Assembly (NCBI GenBank): GCA_963693305.1 | Contig: OY855914.1 | Coordinates: 20,449,472 to 20,513,471, forward strand | From: Meandrina meandrites | Lineage: Eukaryota > Cnidaria > Anthozoa > Scleractinia > Meandrinidae | Length of the DNA: 64,000 nucleotides | Direction: 5' to 3' | Notes under the pieces: model-generated | Databases searched by the model: none | The model's input: only the letters and a program-made list of their open reading frames with translations | What the model was told of the DNA's origin: nothing | In this document: in pieces, positions 52,989-61,900 of the stretch | How positions within the stretch are numbered: position 1 is the stretch's first letter | Layout: the number at the start of each line of letters is the position of its first letter | Position numbers and translations under genes: made by a program

Positions 52989-55900
52989 TGCGACTTAACC
53001 ATACCTGCTGCACGTTTCCTCCTACTGGTAACAGAAACTACCACAGAGCACGTGACCTTGACGTTGTCGGCCTTGCACTTGTCTTTAAATACTGGGTCTT
53101 GGCAGACTTGTTTGAACAAAGATTCGTTCAGAATCTGGATGAAGTTCTGTTTTATTTGTGCCTGGGCTTCTGGCGTAGTGCAGTCACCATAGTAGTAATG
53201 CAAATCCATTGCCATACGGACATTGTTGGCGTTGTACTTCTCTGCAAACGTTTCACAAACAAAAAACGTTTTTGTGTTAGAATATTGCGTGTTCATGTCT
53301 TGATATGAATCACAAGACTGCTTCCGAGTCGTGCAGCGAACACATGACTCTGTTTTCACTGGGATGACGCAACTGCATTTCTACCTCACTGGATAGAATA
53401 CTTATTCATCACATTGTTTCACAGCCCATGCTGAATGTTAAATTCACTGTCACACAACTCGGTGGAGAAAGAGACCGTGATTTTCCCGAAGATACACCAC
53501 AATAGCCCCCACCGTGGCTTGAGCCCAGACTGCTCGCTCCGGAATCCAGCACAATTTGTATTGAGTATCCTTCGTTATCAAAAAAGTAATATCCTTTACG
53601 TGGTTATGACTTTGCTTGTACTTCCGACGGTTGAGATTACGATATTGATTAGTTTTTGAGTTATTGACTGATTAAAGCCGCTAAAACCGCTAATAAAGAT
53701 ATGCTGTTAAAAAGAACAATGCTAGTTAAAGCGATTGTTCCCGAAACCCGCATGTCAAAACACCGTTACTACAGTTTACGAAAAGGTTGTTTCATCAAAC
53801 CATCTCGAAAAATAAGCGAATTTGAAAGTCTTAAGTGGGCGAATGGTTGATGATAACGCATTTCCCACCCCTGGCACGTCCGAAGGTTCATCATCATTAT
53901 CATTTACCCTGTCAGTGCCTAGTTTGCACACAACGATTTTAGTCCAAAGGTTAATATATAATAAAACAAGAAGTGGCATTACAATGGAATTTATATACTT
54001 CTTATTTCAAATATAGAATAGTTTACTTACTCGAACAGTCTGGAAACCGGTTACTTGGGAACCAATTTCCTGATGCCCCGCAAACAAACATGCTTTGAAT
54101 CAAAGGTTGTGCAAAATCTGTGTTGTTCTGGCATAAAGGGGAACAGAACCTCCCAAACATCCAGTCGTCGCAGGCGCTGGCTCCTCTATCAGGAGGAGGC
54201 AAGTCGCTGCACGTTTTTGCTGCGTTAGGAGAATAACAGATGTAAGTGTGTATTAATGTAACCCATTCTTTTGTATGGCTGGTTTCACGGTAATCGCAAG
54301 ATGAACCAATTCCTATGCTTCCTATGCTCTTCACGAGCTGGGAAGGTGAGGGTTCGGGATTGCTCGGGATGGCCGATCGAGATTACCAGCCGTGATCAGC
54401 AAGAACAATGGTGTTCTTTAAGCCATTATTAACAACTCCTTTATTGACCAAGATTGTTCGGTCATGATGGCGATATATTGGGCTCATTCTTTGTTTTCAC
54501 TATTATTCTGCTTTTCGGTCCACTCACAGGAAAAAAATGCCTGCCTGCCTTGACACTCACATCTAGCAATTTGTTTTCCAAAAGCGTTTTTTGACACTTA
54601 CGTTCAACTTTGAGTGTAAACTGGCACACAGCAGGGTTGTTATTTGGGTTGTTATCAAAGGCCGTGCAATGTACATTCCAGGTCCCCCAGTAAAACTTGG
54701 TTCCACTCTGATGACTGCACGTTATCGTCAAAGGATTATTACTGTTGTCTTTAAACTGAGGGTCGTTCCATGTCACAACAGTCCTCATCTTCGTGGCAGT
54801 AATGTTTCGATTTTGGGGGCAGTATACAACCACAGGGCCTGAATCATCTGCAACAAAAATATATCAACGAGTTGGCTGTGGGAAGTTTCGTATCTCAGTT
54901 ATATGGATATGTGTAATATGCGACTTCAAAAATTGCAAACGTTCTACTAGCGGAATTCCTTAACATCGTATCACACTAGTCCGAATATCTTGACAACTAA
55001 ACAGGAACTGAACTTTATAACTAATTCAATAACCACGCTGTTAATACACTCTTACAACTATTTCAGACTAACCCTCCAACACAACTTTAAACGAGCATTC
55101 TTTTTTGTTTCCACTTGCATCCCTTGCAGTGTATACAACAGTGGTTGTTTCATTGAAGATGTGTGGTGGACTGATCCCTGATGGAACAACTGTTACTTGC
55201 GGTGCAAGGTTGCTGTTGTCCAGGGCGATAGGCTCGGTCCAATTTACCAATGCTGTCGAATTTATGCTCATACTTGCACGAACATCTGAAGGACACCTCA
55301 TAAATACCGGTGGCGTAACATCTGTAGAAATATTCCAAAAACAGAATTATTACTATTGACAAAATGGGCCAAAATATATAATCGCGTTTCAAATCACACT
55401 GATTTAGATAAGGGCGATGCTTTAATTGGTAAAAAACAATATATTTTGTAACATAGCTAGAAGCTACAGCCGTACAATCAAATTCAGTAAACGCAGTCGT
55501 GCACAAAAATCTTACACTGCACCCTGATAGCGTGAGCATAGTGCATGACCATACTCGATCGATAGTGCATGCTAAAGCATGAACTAATGGTTTTAACTTA
55601 AAATGTATGAAGAGCTTTATTTCTGACTTAAATTCTATCTCGCGTCATCACCATACATTCATAAGTTACGCATTGCTACTTAGAATTTCACGAGAAGCCA
55701 AGTGCAACTTCCCGCTGTGATCAATTAATATAGGAGCTAACCATGTTGGTCATCGAAATCTGCCACGGAGGAATAAACCAATTCGAAAATGAACGTTCAC
55801 TTAATTGCAGCTGAAAATAAATAAATCGCGGTCGTGGCTTGCCCACTTACTTCACATTTTTTAAACCTGTGGAAAATCGCTTACCGATGCATTTCAAAAT

Positions 55901-58900
55901 CGAAGATACAGATTTACTCCATTTCCCGTCATTCCCACATTTAATCACATTATTGCCACCGTTGCCTAGGAAACCATGCCGACATTCGAAATAGCAGACA
56001 GTTCCGCTAACCGGGAAATTTGTACACATGTGTGGGTAAATAAAGCCATACTGTGGTGCACTAAGAGATGAACAGGACCGTACTGAAAAGAAAAAAAGAA
56101 ATTTAGAATTAATTAAACATATTAAGATATTGTGACTTGAACAGAGGTTGCAACCGCATCCATGTAAACATGCCTATTACCAAAGACGGCGATGTACGCC
56201 AACCGAGAGGGATTGCTCCTTATAAAAGCTTGATCATGATGAGGGTATGTGCTGCTCCAAAGGATATGTTTTTTTTTTTTTGAGCTCTTTGGTTTAAAAT
56301 AGGGTATACGTTTTAAAAAAAGTTGGTATAAAACAGAGCACAATGGAATACTGATTTCCGAACCTCCAAGGGAGAGAAATTTGGCTCGAGAAACCGAGGG
56401 TACAATAGCAGTGTTGGCTGAGAAAAAGTAAACGACTTATGGTTCGAGTTAATTGAAGGTTCGGAAAATTGAGGTATCGAGAAATCTCTCTGGCCTCAAA
56501 TTTACCAAAGGGCAACTAATTTTCCCCTTTAACATCAGGGAATTTGAAGCCCCTCTCAAATGTTTACCTTAAAGGAAGACACTTCTGATTAGTTGAGTTA
56601 ATGTATTTGACGCGTATACTAGTTTAAGGCTCTGAAAGAATGTATCTACTTTTTTTTTTCTGGTTTGATTTAAACTGTGTTAGGACAATTGGCATACTGT
56701 GGTCAGAAATAGGTTTGCGAGTTCAAGAAGCAGGATTTACTCACCCCAGTCAAACATTTTGGGAATTGCACCCCAAACCCCCTCCCCACCCCCAACCCCC
56801 ACACCCCTCCTTTCCCCTCTTCCTCTTGACGTCGGTCAGAGTACTCTTTGATAAGATAAATTTACATTGATATGGGTTATCAATGGCTAGTTTCCAGTTG
56901 TCTCTTACGTCTTTAGCGTCTTAGAATTTTTCATAATAGGAGACTCCAGACGAATCCGGCTGACAACTGGACAGAGAGGTCAAGAACCATTCGTTACTTA
57001 CTTTTACAGACTGGAACGGGTTTGTCCCAGTACCCGGTAATGTGGCCCGGTTTGTTAAGGCAAGTGAGGTTCTCAGATCCAAGCAAGTTGTAGCCAGCAT
57101 TACAGCTCATTCTACATGTGGAGCCATAGCTGTTATCACAGTCGCCAACCAGAAAGCCGTTAAGCGGAGGGTGCAGTATTTGGCAGCGTAAAACTGTGTA
57201 ATAATTTAGCAAACATGACATATTTGACAAGCATTTTAAAGAAATAGGCATGATTTTTACACCATATGGAACTTTCACTGACGATATAAAGAGGTACACT
57301 GAAAGGTAGATTGCTTAGACACGTTCATGGTAAAATAAAATTCTATTTAGACGACTACATGACTAGTTGGCCGCCAAAAACGTTAAGAAAAATAGCATGT
57401 TTTCCTGTTAAGATACAAGAGCCTAGATATTTCCAAAAAATAACGCTTAATTTAAAACAGCTATCGAGGCGGTTGAGTTGCCTATATAAAACGATTTAAT
57501 TCGAAACGCCTATTTACATAGGAATGCATTTTAAAGCTAAATCATGCTAAACAGTTGCTTCATGTGTGCGGAATAGGTCATACAATTACTGCTAAAAAAG
57601 CTTACTCTCGACTGTCACGTGGAATTTGCAGATTCTGCAATTCCCTGCAGCGTCACTTGCATTGTAAATGACCTGATGCTTTCCCTTGTAGTATATGTTT
57701 GTCCAACCACTAGAGGTAACGGTCGGTACCAGGCCAGAGTTGTCAGTGGCCACAACTGGAGGCCAATTGACTGTTGTATAGTTCTTCGCTTTGTCTGCAT
57801 AACGCTTGATATCACTGGGGCAAGTTGCACCAAAGGAGGGGCTTTCCACGTCTGTAAGTATTGAAATGATAAGCCATAATAGTTAAAGAAACAACAACCT
57901 TAAGCGGCTACTTCACTGATCAACCAGATCTTAAAAGTACCCTAAATGTTTAGATCAGTTTGGGAAAACACGAAACTTGAGAAAAAGTCCGCCATATTTT
58001 GACAACGACACTTGACCATCTTCCATCTTGTAGAGGTTGTCTTCAAAAAGATTTATCTGTATAAAGTTTGTTGCTACCAAAAAATTTCAACTAACAGGAA
58101 CTAACAGGTCTTTGAATAGATAGCACTTTTCGTTAACTTTCTTTCACAGACTAAACTATGAGGAAACTAGTTGTGCCGTTATAATTTCAGTTCCCATAAC
58201 TATGTCTCCATCTCTGTCCCTCGCAACCCTGTTGCAAATACAAGGAATTTTTTGGCCGAAAGATGGACCAACCTTTGCAAGACGATGTGGTGTTTTTCGA
58301 CCATCGTCCGTCACTAAGGCAAGTCGCTATTGGCTCCCCATGTAATCTGTAGCCTTTGGCGCATGAGAAATAACACGTGGTATCATACTGTGGAGAGGAT
58401 TTGCAAGAGCTTGGTGTTAGGTAGCCATCCTTTGGAGCTTGAAGCGATTTACAACGGACAACTGTTTAAGAAGAAAAACAAAACAAAAATTATTTAAAAC
58501 AGTGACTTATAATTAAATTTTATTTGACGTTTCGGACAGTTCCTATCCACTGGAGAAAATGTCATAATCCACCGTATGTAATGTCAACAATGTCAATATT
58601 TTTTCGCGCTTCTCATCGTGGATCGAAACGGTCAAACTGCCAGTGAAATTTAAAAAAAAATTGATCAGGACATCGTTTGCACGAAAAATTATATTTTTGT
58701 TGTCGTTTTGCCAGTTTTTATATGTTCGACTGTCAAACATTTAAAAAAATAACCGTGATCATTGAACGGATGGATGTGGAATATAATGCCTTTTAGCGAT
58801 TTTGTCAACAATCCCTCCACAACTTCTAGTTGAATAACAACATTATGAGGCAGAAATTCAATTGGCCATGAAGCTTTGGCCTGTGGTAAAATGACAAAAA

Positions 58901-61900
58901 TATCTTTCTTACAACGCTGCACAACTATTCCCTGTTCCCGTTGCCCCCCTTACCTTGACAGTAAGGTTCATCTCCAGACCAGGTACCATTAGCCCGACAA
59001 ATCCTCTCGGTTGATCCATTCATCTTTTGGTAGCCACGATTGCAGTATAAAAGACACTTGTCACCGAACACGTTGTACGAGGAACTGCCTACGCAACCAG
59101 ACTGTACACTGTGAGGAGGTGGGACGAGACGAGGGCACCTGACCACTTAAAAGAAGAACACAATTTTATATATTAATTGTTTTGACTTACCATGTAAGTT
59201 ACATGAAGAATTGTTTGACAAAACACAATAATTACCTGCTGAAAGATCGTTCTGTCTCTGTATTATTTTATTATTATTTTTTTTTTTTTTTTGCTGGTTT
59301 TGGTATAATTGTTGTTTTGGTGTGACAACAATTGAAACAGAAAGCGCAGGAAGCACAGCTGTCTAATGCGTCTAATTTAAACTAGGACTAGTGGAAACCA
59401 TTTTAGCATATCAAACTCATGTTTTAGAAAATATTTGCATCAAATCAAATATTCAAAATCAGACACATGGCAACTTGAAAAGGGTCTATTTCCTTTAAGG
59501 TTTAGGGAAAAGCTTGCAGTCAAAATAATTACAAGTTCAAGTACATCTGAAATCGACTATCCCATAATTTATTAATTCTTTTTTTGTATGCCAACCGATA
59601 TATATGAGAAAATATTTGGTGAAATTAACTAAGTTTAATTGAAAATATGGATTACAACGTGATTCCTCGCACATCAATTTTACATACATTCACATTTGGT
59701 CTCATTTCCTGTCCAGAAGCCCACGGACGTAACCGGATCCTTCTCACATACTCTGCGGGAAGAGCCTTTCAATGTATGCCCAACGTGACAACCGAAGGAG
59801 CATTCCGATCCATATTGATTGCCTTTGGTGCACTGCGAGGCGCCTCCTGCTGGGGCATACAACTTCGGCAAGCAACGAACAACTAAAATAGAAAGCCAAG
59901 TAGCAATATTAAATCCTTGCAAATTACTAACGTTTTCCAGTCAAATTTAGAAGTGCTCAGCAAAAACCTGACTTGCCAAGAGAAGTTTAATTTCATCAAC
60001 ATCATTAACTAAATCAGTTTATATTTTTTAGTTCAAAAATTGAATAACATTTGTTTGTAACAATTTTAAGCAAGTCACAGTGTAGTACCATTATTTTTAT
60101 TCAGACGGCATTATGTAGCCATTACCTATAACGAAGACTTTAAACTTGCACTCAGCGACGTTCCCTGCTTTATCAGAGGCTAAGTACCGGATGTTGTGTT
60201 CCCCGGCAGGAAATATGTCCCCAGGTTGTCTCTCAGAGTGAGTTACGTTGGGGATAAACCCAGAGTTGTCTGTAGCTGTCGGGCGAGACCACGTGACTTG
60301 CGTTGAGGTTGTGCCTCTGTCAGCGTAGGCCACAATATTTGATGGACAGTTCGAGAAGAGTGGAGCTGAGACATCTGTAAGTTAAAGGAAACAAAAGGTA
60401 AGAACATATACTTGCCATCTACAACAAAATCGTCATCATTAACAACACGATCGACTGTAGCTCTATCATCATCATGACAACATTACCATCATCATCATCA
60501 TCATCATTATCATCGCCAGCACCAAAACTGCAGGTAACAGGGTTTTTTTTTTCATAGCTTCATACTCTATTTGCAAATAAAAGTACTGTTTCATTCCAAT
60601 ACATCACTTCGAATTACATCATTGGAATAAATTTATGACTTTGCAGCTCACCATAAAGTGGGATTTTGCAATGAAAGAGTTAACGGACTAACCTTTGCAC
60701 CACGGATTCCCCAATGGGGTCCACGACTTAAACTGATTACAAGTCTTTAGTCCAGGCCCATGGTGTTGATATCCGCTCTTGCATGAGAACCGACACTCCG
60801 ATGCGTAATGAATAACAGCGCTTGTATTGGTGCAGAAGGGTGGGCTGATGTCCAGTCCCTCTGACTGAATAGTCAATGGGGGACAGGCGATAGCTACAAG
60901 CAAAAGAACAATTGAAAGTACTTAAGTTTACTGTAACGAGATGAAGCCTGGTATGGACCATATTGACCCTTTTTCATTCTTTTTTCATCGTAATTAAGTC
61001 AAGCTAAAAGACAACAAAACAAACAAAAACAAAGTATTCATCAAAATGTTAGGTCTTGTCAGGTACCATCATTTCAATGAGAGGACGTCATTCTCTAATG
61101 AACGTGCGAAAGATTAGACCAAGGCGAACGAAATCCCTGATTCCTAGATTGCCACGAGGTTTTGATCGCACCCGCACGAAACTAGATATGTTCTTGCGAA
61201 TTTCGACAGCTAACTTTTTTCGAAACTAGTATAGCACATTCCACAGAAGTGTCGATCATTCTCCGTTACCTTGGCACTGAAGCTCAGTCCCACTCCACTG
61301 TCTAGTCTCCAGACAAGTTCTTTTCTGGGATCCTCCCACTGCCTCATATCCCAGCATGCAACTGAAGAAGCAGGAAGTGCTGTAGCTAGAGCTTGGACCA
61401 ATGCATCCATATCCTGACTTTATCGCGTGAACGGGAGTATTCAGGGAGGGGCATTGGATAACTGGAACGAATGCAACAAACTTTCATTCGATAAGACAGT
61501 CGCGAAGCGATCAGGAATCGCTAATACGGGCGATAACACGAGGGTTGTAAAACTTTGTACTATAAAATAGAATGATATAAAATAAAATAAACAAATAAAT
61601 GACAATTTCCATTGGTATATCCACAAACTGGCTCTTCATACATTGATTCCAAGCCCTTATTTTCTCTTGTGCAAGGGAGAAATGGAATTTTAAAGTGTTA
61701 TTTTTTTATATAAATATGATATACTTCTAGCTCGATTTCATTTTTTATTTTTAAAGACGAAAGCTAAGAATTTCTGAACCTTCGTTTTTTCGCTTTCCAA
61801 AAACAATATTAATCTTTGTTAGATATCAACTAAAGCATGTTTCCTGTTCAAACTATTGGTAACATGCAAACTCCCTTTTGGAGAATTTTTTAAAAATTAG

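Noticed and set aside
52859..53359. 166-codon minus ORF extending past exon 16 on both sides
   Set aside because: Glycine runs come from C homopolymers in the intron, and the upstream part lies beyond a good acceptor at 53242. Only 53005-53241 fits the phases.
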